A DNA stretch of 64,000 nt, taken from assembly GCF_007991515.1 (NCBI RefSeq), contig NZ_BJYM01000002.1, forward strand, positions 62,001 through 126,000. Reading direction: 5' to 3'. This document shows positions 46,492-54,631 of this stretch, one piece after another. A program made the translations under genes and the position numbers. Source of the stretch: Oceanobacillus sojae. Its GTDB lineage: Bacteria; Bacillota; Bacilli; Bacillales; Amphibacillaceae. Under the pieces are notes generated by a model. That model searched no databases. It was not told the origin of the DNA and saw only the letters and a list, made by a program, of their open reading frames with translations. Positions within the stretch are counted from its first letter, which is position 1; every line of letters begins with the position of its first letter.

Positions 46492-47284
46492 GTTCTGCAA
46501 TCTCCTTTTCTCTTAAAATAGTTCCTACCTTTTCACCATCTAAATATTTTAAAATATTATCAGGCTCCAGGCCGTTTAAAATCACTGATTCTTCTACGCC
46601 CCCCTTTAAACTTGCCAGAGCAGAGCGCACTTTGGGTATCATGCCGCCATAAATTACTCCCGAAGCTATCATTGCTTCCACATCATTCTTTGTTAAATGA
46701 TGATAAATAATTTCTTTCTGGTTGATTGTTTCCATTACTCCGGGGATATTGCTGATTAGAACAAGCTTGCAACCTAATGCCTCTGCTACAGCTCCGGCTG
46801 CTGTGTCACCATTAATATTTAAACGGCTTTCCCCTTCACCTGCTGCAATCGGAGAAATAACGGGGATGCCCCCCTCTTTCAGTATCATGTCAATCCAGGC
46901 TGTTTCCACTTTTGTGATTTCTCCCACTAATCCCAGCTTTCCATTATGAATAGGTTTAGCCTGCAGCAGCCTGCCGTCTACGCCGCTTAATCCGATTGCT
47001 TTTCCATTCTGTCCCTGAAATAAACCGACAATCCGTTTATTGATTGTTCCGCTCATAACCATCTGTGCTACTTCCAATACTTCTTCTGTAGTAACACGAA
47101 GCCCGTCAACAAAAGTACTTTCAATATTCATTTGTTTTAGCGCCTGATTGATTTCCGGCCCGCCGCCGTGAACAATCACAGGATCACAAATCCCTTTTTC
47201 CTTCAAATCAATCAGCAGCTGATAAAAGGATTTCGGCAGCTCTTGTAATATACTTCCGCCTATTTTAAATACTGCTTTTGTCAT
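46484..47284 (-). CDS. argB: Acetylglutamate kinase
   Basis: Phosphorylates N-acetylglutamate, the second step of ornithine synthesis and a usual target of arginine feedback. The 266 residues include KIGGSIL near the N-terminus (phosphate loop), IVHGGGPEINQALKQM and the SNIPGVM segment, with INGDTAAGAVAEALG binding ATP. The protein lacks the N-terminal helix that mediates arginine inhibition in hexameric kinases, so feedback may act elsewhere. The ATG follows CATGAGGTGTTTTA, nine bases after argJ. Confidence 0.94.
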   Translation of the reverse strand: MTKAVFKIGGSILQELPKSFYQLLIDLKEKGICDPVIVHGGGPEINQALKQMNIESTFVDGLRVTTEEVLEVAQMVMSGTINKRIVGLFQGQNGKAIGLSGVDGRLLQAKPIHNGKLGLVGEITKVETAWIDMILKEGGIPVISPIAAGEGESRLNINGDTAAGAVAEALGCKLVLISNIPGVMETINQKEIIYHHLTKNDVEAMIASGVIYGGMIPKVRSALASLKGGVEESVILNGLEPDNILKYLDGEKVGTILREKEIAEHV

Positions 47285-47293
47285 TAAAACACC

Positions 47294-48514
47294 TCATGTC
47301 CGATAGGATGCATTGATTTTTACGTAATCATAGGTTAAATCACAGCCCCACGCTGTAGCTTTTTCCGAACCATCCTTTAAGCCAATAAAAAGCTGAACCG
47401 TATCCTTAACCAGCTCTTCCACACAGTTTGGTTCATGGAAGGACAATAATTGACCATCCTCAATAATACGTTCAGAGCCGATGGCAATGGATAGACTGTT
47501 CTTATTAAAAGGCACACCGCTTGCCCCAAGCGCACTGACAATTCTTCCCCAATTGGCGTCCTCTCCGTAAATTGCTGTTTTAACAAGACTTGATGCAATC
47601 ACAGCCTTAGCCATCTGCGCAGCCTGCTCCTCTGTCTCAGTGCCTTCAACTGTGACCTCCACAAGCTTCGTTGCCCCTTCTCCATCCTTGGCAATCATTT
47701 TGGCAAGCTCCCGGCTGACAAATTGCCATGCCTCCATAAATCTGTTCCATTCTGGATGCTTCTGATGAAGTGTTTCGTTATTCTGCATTCCATTAGCTAA
47801 TATCAGCACCATATCGTTTGTACTGCAGTCACCATCCACGGTAATACGATTAAACGTCTGATTAGTAGATTGCTTTAATCCGTGCTGGAGGCTCTCTGCT
47901 TCCACCTTGGCGTCAGTCGTAATAAAGGAAAGCATTGTCGCCATATTCGGGTGAATCATGCCGGAGCCTTTGGCAGCACCTGCAATCGTTATCGGCTTTC
48001 CATCTATTTCAACCTCTACCGCTATATGCTTGGTTTTCGTATCCGTTGTTAAAATAGCATGCTCAAAAGCATCTGCATCTTTATTTTCATCAATTCGTGC
48101 TATTGCTTCTTTTATCAAATTCATCGGCAGCATCTCACCAATAACACCTGTTGAAGCTACAGCTACCAGAGAGGGATCAACACCTGTTTTTTTTGCAGCC
48201 AGCTGCTGCATTTGAACAGCATCCTGATAGCCCTGCTCACCTGTATAGGAATTGGCATTCGCTGAATTCACAATAATTGTCTGCAGCTGATCAGATTGCT
48301 TTAATGCTTCCTGTGTAATCTGAAGCGGAGCAGCTTGAAAAGTATTCTGTGTATAAACACCTGCAGCAGTTGCTGGAACTTTCGAATTAATCCACCCAAA
48401 ATCAAGCTTTGATCTGCGCAATCCGGCATGAACACCTCCTGCTGTAAACCCCTTGGGCTGATCGATATGTGCATTTTCTATAATCTTAAATGGCTTTAAT
48501 AAAGTCTGTTCCAT
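47294..48514 (-). CDS. argJ: Bifunctional ornithine acetyltransferase / N-acetylglutamate synthase
   Basis: Transfers the acetyl group from N-acetylornithine to glutamate, recycling it in the arginine pathway; the bifunctional form also makes N-acetylglutamate from acetyl-CoA. The precursor (406 residues) is self-cleaved before the Thr in PNMATMLSFITTDA, with GAAKGSGMIHPNMA just ahead, the classic autoprocessing site. The ATG follows ATAGGAGGAGAATAA. That site is one copy of the 9-bp duplication flanking the inserted element, so argJ has kept its ribosome-binding site. Confidence 0.96.
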   Translation of the reverse strand: MEQTLLKPFKIIENAHIDQPKGFTAGGVHAGLRRSKLDFGWINSKVPATAAGVYTQNTFQAAPLQITQEALKQSDQLQTIIVNSANANSYTGEQGYQDAVQMQQLAAKKTGVDPSLVAVASTGVIGEMLPMNLIKEAIARIDENKDADAFEHAILTTDTKTKHIAVEVEIDGKPITIAGAAKGSGMIHPNMATMLSFITTDAKVEAESLQHGLKQSTNQTFNRITVDGDCSTNDMVLILANGMQNNETLHQKHPEWNRFMEAWQFVSRELAKMIAKDGEGATKLVEVTVEGTETEEQAAQMAKAVIASSLVKTAIYGEDANWGRIVSALGASGVPFNKNSLSIAIGSERIIEDGQLLSFHEPNCVEELVKDTVQLFIGLKDGSEKATAWGCDLTYDYVKINASYRT

Positions 48515-48520
48515 TTATTC

Positions 48521-48529
48521 TCCTCCTAT
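48521..48529. repeat. Target-site duplication, argJ side
   Basis: TCCTCCTAT here is repeated exactly at 48852-48860. On the minus strand it reads ATAGGAGGA, the Shine-Dalgarno of argJ. Confidence 0.75.
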
Positions 48530-48593
48530 CGAGTGCGTGTTCAAAAAGTCCGATAAATAGAACCAATAAGTTCAAGGCGACGAGCTTTTTACG

Positions 48594-48670
48594 AACGGAC
48601 TTTCACAGCATGTGATGACTTCTGTGTTATCCACAGGAAGCGGACTGTCTTAACAGAAGTTCCTCTATGC
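48594..48670. repeat. Internal unit, copy 1
   Basis: Begins AACGGACTTTCAC and ends TTCCTCTATGC. It aligns along its whole length with copy 2 at 48743-48820, by eye about two thirds identical. Confidence 0.65.
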
Positions 48671-48742
48671 TTTTAAATGCGTGAGTAACGCTCTTGGTGG
48701 GACGAGTAATCGCAGTCCCAGTCCCATCGGAAAAAGCTCGTC

Positions 48743-48820
48743 AACGCACTTCTCACGTGTTGCGGTGGCTTCTACGTTGCCCACACGACGCGGGCGTTCT
48801 TAGTAGAAGATCCTCTTATC
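48743..48820. repeat. Internal unit, copy 2
   Basis: Begins AACGCACTTCTCAC and ends ATCCTCTTATC. Spacing to copy 1 is 149 bp start to start. Confidence 0.65.
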
Positions 48821-48851
48821 GCCGTGTCATCTTTATTGAACTTTTTGAATA

Positions 48852-48860
48852 TCCTCCTAT
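48852..48860. repeat. Target-site duplication, argC side
   Basis: Exact copy of TCCTCCTAT at 48521-48529, directly next to the argC stop codon. Confidence 0.75.
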
Positions 48861-49898
48861 TTACGGAAATACCGGTATAAATTCCAGTCCCATAGTCTCT
48901 TCCCATCCGTTCATAATATTGGCATTTTGGATTGCCTGGCCGGCAGCTCCCTTTACCAAATTATCAATCGCTGATACAACCACAAGGTTATTTGTCCTCT
49001 CATCCACATATGCCCCAATATCACAGAAGTTGCTGCCCGCTACCCCTTTCGTTGTCGGGAATATTCCCTCCGGTAAAATCCGGACAAAGGATTTTTCCTG
49101 ATAATATTCCTCAAGATAATTTAAAATAGAAGCCGTTGTTTCCCGCTGTTTTATATCCGCATATATCGTACACATCAGGCCTCTTGTCATTGGAACTAAA
49201 TGCGTTGTAAAAGATACTTTTAAGTCCTTTCCAGCAAACTTTGAAGCATAACGTTCAATTTCCGGAATATGCTGATGCTGCCCAATTTTATATGGAATAA
49301 CATTTTCATTTGTTGTAGAGAAATGTGTTTTTTCACTCAGCCCTTTTCCCGCTCCGGATATTCCTGTTTTTGCATCAATGCGAATCCCTTTCGTCTGAAT
49401 CTTATCCCCATCGATAAGAGGGATTAACGCTGACAAAGCAGCAGTTGGGAAACAGCCTGGATTAGAAATAATAGAAGCTGTTTTTATATCCTCTGTAAAA
49501 ATATCACTAAGACCAAACACCGCTTTTTCCAAGACCTCCGCCGAGGCAGGCTCTTTTCCGTACCATTCACTGTATTCCTCCCCTGTCAGCCGGAAATCCC
49601 CTGATAAATCAATACATTGAACGGAAGTGTCCTGGAAAGAAGGGATAATATTCTTAGCGACACCCGCTGGAGTTGCTAAGAATAAAATATCAATCTCTTT
49701 TTTCAGTTCCTCTAAATCTAGTGATTCCATCTTTTTAGTAATAATTACCGATAAATGAGGATAAGTAGATGATAAATCCTCCCCTGCTTGTGATTGCGAG
49801 ATAATTTTAGTAAGCTGGATTTCTTTATGCGATTGGAGGAGTCTTATAAGCTCAATTGCCCCGTAACCAGTTCCTCCAATAATTGCTGCTTTTTTCAA
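48861..49898 (-). CDS. argC: N-acetyl-gamma-glutamyl-phosphate reductase
   Basis: NADPH-dependent third step of ornithine synthesis, producing N-acetylglutamate semialdehyde. The cofactor loop GGTGYGAIELIRLL is at 8-21 and the catalytic Cys is C149 in SNPGCFPTA. Length (345) is normal. Start is TTG 49896-49898 behind GGGAGAGAAGGTTA. It is the first gene of the arginine operon. Expression should respond to arginine through an ArgR/AhrC-type repressor. Confidence 0.95.
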   Translation of the reverse strand: MKKAAIIGGTGYGAIELIRLLQSHKEIQLTKIISQSQAGEDLSSTYPHLSVIITKKMESLDLEELKKEIDILFLATPAGVAKNIIPSFQDTSVQCIDLSGDFRLTGEEYSEWYGKEPASAEVLEKAVFGLSDIFTEDIKTASIISNPGCFPTAALSALIPLIDGDKIQTKGIRIDAKTGISGAGKGLSEKTHFSTTNENVIPYKIGQHQHIPEIERYASKFAGKDLKVSFTTHLVPMTRGLMCTIYADIKQRETTASILNYLEEYYQEKSFVRILPEGIFPTTKGVAGSNFCDIGAYVDERTNNLVVVSAIDNLVKGAAGQAIQNANIMNGWEETMGLEFIPVFP

Positions 49899-49937
49899 TA
49901 ACCTTCTCTCCCTTATCTGAAAAATTAATTATTAATC

Positions 49938-49966
49938 ATTATAAATTTTTATGTATGTTTATGCAA
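49938..49966 (-). promoter_or_regulatory. SigA-type promoter of the arginine operon
   Basis: On the minus strand TTGCAT (49961-49966) and TATAAT (49938-49943) are 17 bases apart, about 40 bases before argC. Confidence 0.75.
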
Positions 49967-49969
49967 GAG

Positions 49970-49991
49970 AATTTATAAATATTAATAAATT
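49970..49991. promoter_or_regulatory. Candidate arginine-repressor operator
   Basis: A 22-base AT-rich near-palindrome, AATTTATAAATATTAATAAA plus TT, lies directly upstream of the -35 box. Its position suits an ARG box, but it matches the consensus only loosely. Confidence 0.3.
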
Positions 49992-50033
49992 TTCTTTAAA
50001 TAACAAGTTAACACGTATTAAAAATGTATAAAA

Positions 50034-50080
50034 AAAAAAAAAAAGACATCGACCAGCTGATCAATGTCTTTTTTTATTTC
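50034..50080. terminator. Terminator of the AraC-family gene
   Basis: AAAAAGACAT and ATGTCTTTTTTT flank a CGACCAGCTGATCA loop region. A run of at least 14 A on the left becomes an unusually long T tract on the minus strand. Confidence 0.85.
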
Positions 50081-50099
50081 ATTCTAATATAATGCCTGC

Positions 50100-50951
50100 C
50101 TATTTAACCGGAATCCAAATTTCTGAATAATAGTTCTCTTCAGAAGCATCACCATCTGAATACACTTCTAATTCTGGTGTACCTGCATGCTCATAATTAC
50201 TGGACGGAAACCATTCTGAAAATATTTGCTTCCACACTTTTTGAATAGCATTAGGCATTGCTCCATGAACTTCAAATATCGCCCACTTAGATGCCGGAAT
50301 CTCCGTGGCTTCAAACCTTTCTGGTGTTTCATTCTGATAAGCTGTTCCAATCCAATAGTCAATGGATTTATCATTTTTATCATCACATACACCTATAACA
50401 CCTTGTACTGGTCCATTATTCAGACTGCTTAATAATTCATCTGTACCATCTGTATGCGCCAGCTGCCACATCTCAGAAATTCCAGTCAGATTTTGCTCGT
50501 TAATTAATGAAAATTCTTTTCTTACTCCAATCACCTTAAATGCCTCATGGTCAACAATCTTGTAGTTCATAGGATTCTCCCCTTTTAAATTCACCTGAAT
50601 AACCAGGCGGTTATATGATGTGAAGTTTCCTGAATACTTCCGCGCCTCTCTTGGTGTAATTCCATGCTGTTTACGAAATGCTTTCGAGAAAGCTTCCGGG
50701 GTTTCATACCCATATTTGTGGGCAATATCTATAATCCTTTCATCTGATTTTCTTAACTCATTGGCTGCTAAGGTCAGGCGACGCCGTCGAATATACTCTG
50801 CAATTGTGATTCCTGTCATTATATTAAATGTTCTTTGAAAATGAAACACGGAAAAATTCGCCTGCTTTGCAATTTCTTCAATGGATAGCTCCTCCAACAT
50901 TTTTTCTTCCATATAATTCAAAGCTGTTTGTATTGATTTCACCCACATCAA
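50100..50951 (-). CDS. AraC-family regulator with GyrI-like effector domain
   Basis: A transcriptional regulator of about 283 residues with two N-terminal AraC helix-turn-helix motifs (about 18-110; SIEEIAKQANFSVFHFQRTF and RIIDIAHKYGYETPEAFSKA) and a C-terminal GyrI-like small-molecule-binding domain (about 125-283). This architecture is that of Rob and many multidrug-sensing regulators. The start is unsure: TTG 50951 is eight bases after AAGGGG, and the next codon is ATG. It has its own terminator and is upstream of no obvious target; the next gene in the same direction is the arginine operon beyond the terminator. Confidence 0.88.
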   Translation of the reverse strand: MMWVKSIQTALNYMEEKMLEELSIEEIAKQANFSVFHFQRTFNIMTGITIAEYIRRRRLTLAANELRKSDERIIDIAHKYGYETPEAFSKAFRKQHGITPREARKYSGNFTSYNRLVIQVNLKGENPMNYKIVDHEAFKVIGVRKEFSLINEQNLTGISEMWQLAHTDGTDELLSSLNNGPVQGVIGVCDDKNDKSIDYWIGTAYQNETPERFEATEIPASKWAIFEVHGAMPNAIQKVWKQIFSEWFPSSNYEHAGTPELEVYSDGDASEENYYSEIWIPVK

Positions 50952-51055
50952 GTGATTCACCCCTTAATGACATCTTAGCAAGACTTCCCGATGAAATCCT
51001 GTTCTTCCGTGCTCACCTTTGACAGATTTATAGGTAACCATCTGCCGCGTCTTTG

Positions 51056-52021
51056 CTAGTCTTCCTTTACAAAACGCTCTAAAAATTCATCCAAAGTTTT
51101 CTTATATAGTGTTTCGTCCTTCACAAAGGATTCTCCATGGCTTGCACCATCCACAAGTAAAAGTTCTTTCTCAGTTTTTGTGTTTTCATAAAGCTCCTCT
51201 GTCATTTCTGTCGGCACAAAGACATCCTTTTTTCCATGAATAAATAAAATCGGGACTTTTGCCTTTTCGACCTGATCCAGTGCAGAGGCTTCCTTCAAAT
51301 CATAGCCGGCCCGAATCTGTGTTACCAGACTGGTAGACGGAATAAACGGGAACGCTGGCAGATGGAACATCCGGTCAAGATGATAAGCGAATAGATCATT
51401 GGCATCTGTATAAGATGCATCTGCTACAATTGCTTTCACATTAGCAGGAAGCTCTTCTCCACTCGCCATTAAAACAGTGGATCCCCCCATAGAAACGCCG
51501 TGAAGTACAATTTCCGCGTCATCACCAACCCTTTCAATAACCTGATCAATCCAGTTGATTAAGTCCAGACGGTCATGCCAGCCAAAACCAATATAATCTC
51601 CTTCACTTTCTCCATGCCCGCGCATGTCTGCAGTAAAAACATTATATCCCAGGTCCTCATAATAATGCTGACCAAATAAAGACATATCCTTTCCGCGCCC
51701 TAAGTAGCCATGAGCGAAAATAACTACTTTCTTCGTCGGCTGTTTTGCCTCCAGGTAGTATCCCTGCAAGTCAAGTCCGTCAAAGGAAGTCTGATGCCAT
51801 GTTTCAAATGGCTGTTCATCCGACCAGTCACGCCAATCTCCCTCCAGTAATATATCCAAAGTCTCTGCCTCAACCTCTAAATCAGTATTTCCGTTCAAAA
51901 AATCCTTTACATTACGCTCAACGGCGAGATTATAAAAGAAAACGGCAGCTGCAAAATTTATAATAAGGAGTATGACAACTATCCCTGAAATAATCCAAAT
52001 CCATTTTTTCTTTTTCTTCAC
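51056..52021 (-). CDS. Membrane-anchored alpha/beta hydrolase (YqkD-like)
   Basis: A 321-residue serine hydrolase with an N-terminal Lys-rich start and one membrane helix (about 7-30), the catalytic domain probably outside the cell. The nucleophile motif is GVSMGGS, the oxyanion region GHGESEGDYIGFGWHDRLDL, the acid in HGKKDVFVP and the base in DGASHGE. It resembles YqkD-type hydrolases of Bacillus. Substrate unknown. The GTG start follows AGAGGGTCATG. Monocistronic. Confidence 0.87.
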   Translation of the reverse strand: MKKKKKWIWIISGIVVILLIINFAAAVFFYNLAVERNVKDFLNGNTDLEVEAETLDILLEGDWRDWSDEQPFETWHQTSFDGLDLQGYYLEAKQPTKKVVIFAHGYLGRGKDMSLFGQHYYEDLGYNVFTADMRGHGESEGDYIGFGWHDRLDLINWIDQVIERVGDDAEIVLHGVSMGGSTVLMASGEELPANVKAIVADASYTDANDLFAYHLDRMFHLPAFPFIPSTSLVTQIRAGYDLKEASALDQVEKAKVPILFIHGKKDVFVPTEMTEELYENTKTEKELLLVDGASHGESFVKDETLYKKTLDEFLERFVKED

Positions 52022-52194
52022 ACCATGACCCTCTTTTCTATCTGTCTATCTTTCTATTTCATTATACAAGAAATTCACTTATGTATATAATCCAAGTTAT
52101 GGGAGATATTATGACATTTTTATAGAATAGATAGGCATTTCTTAAGTCATTCATCTCTTAAATTCTCCTGATTTTTCATACCCTTAGATACATA

Positions 52195-52240
52195 AAAACG
52201 TAGAAGAACCTGTATGAATACAAATTCTTCTACGTTTTAT
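52195..52240 (-). terminator. Terminator of the linearmycin-like ABC operon
   Basis: AAAACGTAGAAGAA pairs perfectly with TTCTTCTACGTTTT over a 16-base loop. Confidence 0.9.
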
Positions 52241-52252
52241 CGACTTACTTAA

Positions 52253-53365
52253 TTAAATATGACGTTTTTCCATTAAATGAATGCCGATTCCGGTAAATAA
52301 AACAGCCATCAATGTCAATATACTGATCGGCTGCAGAAGCTCCGTAAAAGAGTATCCATATACTGCCGCTCCTTGGATAATATCCAATCCATATTTAATT
52401 GGATTCAGCTTGGCTAAAAACAGTAAAACAGGATTACTGACAATTTCCAGCGGCCAAAATGCCCCGCCAATCATCGCTAAACTTACTGTAATAATGCTGA
52501 TTGCTGCATTAAATTGCTCCACATTTTTAACAAGCGCTGTAATTAAAATTGACATAGCAACAATTGCTAAAGCATATGGAATTAACATCAGTAAGATTTC
52601 AATCATCTGATCATTGAAGGTAATCCCTCGCCAGAAATAGAAGACACTGAAAATAATTAAAATTTGCAGATATCCCTCGATAAAGCTGTATAGCAGATTA
52701 GCAATATACATTTCTGATTTTTTTACCGGCGATAAAATTATTCGGTCCCAGACACCCATCCGCTTCTCTGTCAAAATTTTCACTACTCCATATGCAATGG
52801 TATAAATTGCGAAAAATAATGCAAAGCCGCCGATACGATGAACATTATCATCGTATTTCCACGACTCTTCCCCTGAAAAGCTGTTTACAGCCAAATCGAA
52901 TGTTCCATCAGATAATGTTTCTTTGTAGGCTGAAACAGCTTGATCTGCCTCCATCCCCGCTGCATCAGCTGTATCTCCGATTAACGTTTCCTGAATATCT
53001 GTTGTATATACCTCCTGAACCGTTTGTTGAATCAGACCAGCATTCGGTGATTCTACACCTACTAAAATATCAAACCGATTTTTAGATAAAATGACACCCG
53101 TATCTGCTTCGCCTTCCCTGAGCTCTTCTTCTAACGTTTCTTTATCTACTGGATAAAATTGAAAAGCCTCCTGTTGTTCAAGAAAACTCTGATAGCCGTC
53201 AGCTCCTTCTTCTACATATACCGGTACCGGAAGACCTCCTCCCCCGCCACCAACGTTCATAGATGAAATCACCCAGGCAAATACAATAGACATTCCTGTA
53301 AAAAGGAGGAAAGTAAATGGATTACGAATAAATTCACGTACCCGCGCTAAGAGTATCCCTTTCAT
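52253..53365 (-). CDS. lnrN: ABC-2 permease, LnrN-like
   Basis: A 370-residue permease with one N-terminal helix, a large extracellular domain (about 40-185) and five further membrane helices, the layout of the YhgE/YfiN type. It is the last gene of an ATPase-permease-permease operon like lnrLMN of B. subtilis (YfiLMN), which gives resistance to linearmycin and related polyenes. Its start overlaps the preceding permease gene by four bases. The ATG follows AAAAAGGGGGTCAACACG. The assignment rests on the whole locus. Confidence 0.82.
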   Translation of the reverse strand: MKGILLARVREFIRNPFTFLLFTGMSIVFAWVISSMNVGGGGGGLPVPVYVEEGADGYQSFLEQQEAFQFYPVDKETLEEELREGEADTGVILSKNRFDILVGVESPNAGLIQQTVQEVYTTDIQETLIGDTADAAGMEADQAVSAYKETLSDGTFDLAVNSFSGEESWKYDDNVHRIGGFALFFAIYTIAYGVVKILTEKRMGVWDRIILSPVKKSEMYIANLLYSFIEGYLQILIIFSVFYFWRGITFNDQMIEILLMLIPYALAIVAMSILITALVKNVEQFNAAISIITVSLAMIGGAFWPLEIVSNPVLLFLAKLNPIKYGLDIIQGAAVYGYSFTELLQPISILTLMAVLFTGIGIHLMEKRHI

Positions 53366-54618
53366 CGTGTTGACCCCCTTTTTGGAAAGCTCATTGCAGC
53401 CACAATAATCGTTACAACACCAAAGCTGATCATATAGATAAGATAATTGGCAACATCCTCCAAGCCGCTCCCACGGAGTATTTGGATATAAGCACTCAAT
53501 CCAGATCCGTTCGGCGTCAAATTACCTAAGCGCGCTATGGTTTCCGATAATTCTCCAATTGGGAAAAAGCTTCCTCCGATAAATGCTAAGATAGAGGTTA
53601 CTACTCCTGAAAAAAATCCGATGATCGCATCTGATTTAAAACGGTAGCTGATAGCCGTCAATAAAACAGTAATTCCCCCTACAGCAATAGCATAAGAGAT
53701 GGTAGTAATCAAAAATGTCAGAATGTCATTGAAACTAACCTGGAATACAAAATACGAAAAACAAAAGAGAAATAATAATTGAATAAAGGCAATAATCGTA
53801 CCCGAAATTAAAATACTAAGGAAATACAGCCACCTTGACATATCGCCGACAATAATACGATCAAATACCTGATCCTGTCTTTCTCTGGTTGCAAAGAATC
53901 CAATTGTGGAAGCAACATATAATCCGGTAAAGACAGCCATTGCTATGGTATAATAATCGCGCGAAGAAATCGGCTCCATTTGATCAATTTGTGTTTGCTC
54001 CCCGACACTTGCTGCCGCCTGCATTTCTTCCATGTCTACATCAAGACCATTCTGCTGAAGGAAGGTCTGTGTTGTCAGATTCTCATCAAATTGTTCTAAA
54101 ATTTGCGATAAGACAGATGAATAAATGCCATCCTCCTGATTGACATGCAACGTTATTTCAGGTCTTTCACCGCCTTGTTCAGAGATACTCTGCAACATAT
54201 CATAGGTGAAGTTTTCCGGAACCTCGATTAGACCTGAATAGGAATCATCTGCAAGCACATCTGCTTTTTCATCTTTATGAATAACATTTAATTCGATCAT
54301 TTCCTGCAAATCTTCCCCTTGAAAAATATCCTCTCTAAGCATCGTAATCATTTGCATATCTTCACTGTTACCAAAAGTCTCTGCCGGTACACCAAGCGCA
54401 TCCATTTCATTAATAAATCGCTCTATCTGTTTCGATTCATCCTCATGCTCCAGCCAGGCTACTTTTAATTCAAGTTTTGGACTGCCACTTTCCATAAAGC
54501 CAGCCAATGCAATACTTAAAATAAGAATGAGTATAATCGGTAATCCCAAAAGTAAAAAAATTTGGACTGGATTACGCCATAGCAGGAGCAATTGTTTTTT
54601 AATTAATTGAAATAACAT
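53362..54618 (-). CDS. lnrM: ABC-2 permease, LnrM-like
   Basis: A 418-residue permease with the same plan as its neighbour: one N-terminal helix (about 20-42), an extracellular domain of about 170 residues rich in Glu and Asp, then five membrane helices from about 225. It would form a heterodimer with the next permease. Start ATG follows TAAAGGAGGGGTTTCT, 13 bases after the ATPase gene. Confidence 0.82.
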   Translation of the reverse strand: MLFQLIKKQLLLLWRNPVQIFLLLGLPIILILILSIALAGFMESGSPKLELKVAWLEHEDESKQIERFINEMDALGVPAETFGNSEDMQMITMLREDIFQGEDLQEMIELNVIHKDEKADVLADDSYSGLIEVPENFTYDMLQSISEQGGERPEITLHVNQEDGIYSSVLSQILEQFDENLTTQTFLQQNGLDVDMEEMQAAASVGEQTQIDQMEPISSRDYYTIAMAVFTGLYVASTIGFFATRERQDQVFDRIIVGDMSRWLYFLSILISGTIIAFIQLLFLFCFSYFVFQVSFNDILTFLITTISYAIAVGGITVLLTAISYRFKSDAIIGFFSGVVTSILAFIGGSFFPIGELSETIARLGNLTPNGSGLSAYIQILRGSGLEDVANYLIYMISFGVVTIIVAAMSFPKRGSTR

Positions 54619-54631
54619 AGAAACCCCTCCT

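Larger units (their letters stand above)
48530..48851. mobile_element. Non-coding MITE-like insertion between argC and argJ
   Basis: A 322-bp element without an ORF, bounded by a 9-bp direct repeat. Its ends carry an imperfect inverted repeat: GTTCAAAAAGTCCGATAAA at the left and, on the complement, ATTCAAAAAGTTCAATAAA at the right; the left end has about 8 extra bases outside it. Inside are two diverged direct copies of one unit, 48594-48670 and 48743-48820, each with a hairpin (ACTTCTGT/ACAGAAGT and CTTCTAC/GTAGAAG), and an inverted GACGAGCTTTTT/AAAAAGCTCGTC pair. It is richer in G and C than its surroundings. Confidence 0.75.
48515..48860. other. Enlarged argC-argJ junction
   Basis: In a compact operon one expects a few bases here. 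The junction is 346 bp because of a 322-bp non-coding insertion (see the repeat entry). No ORF or terminator with a T tract is visible, so transcription probably crosses it. Confidence 0.8.
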
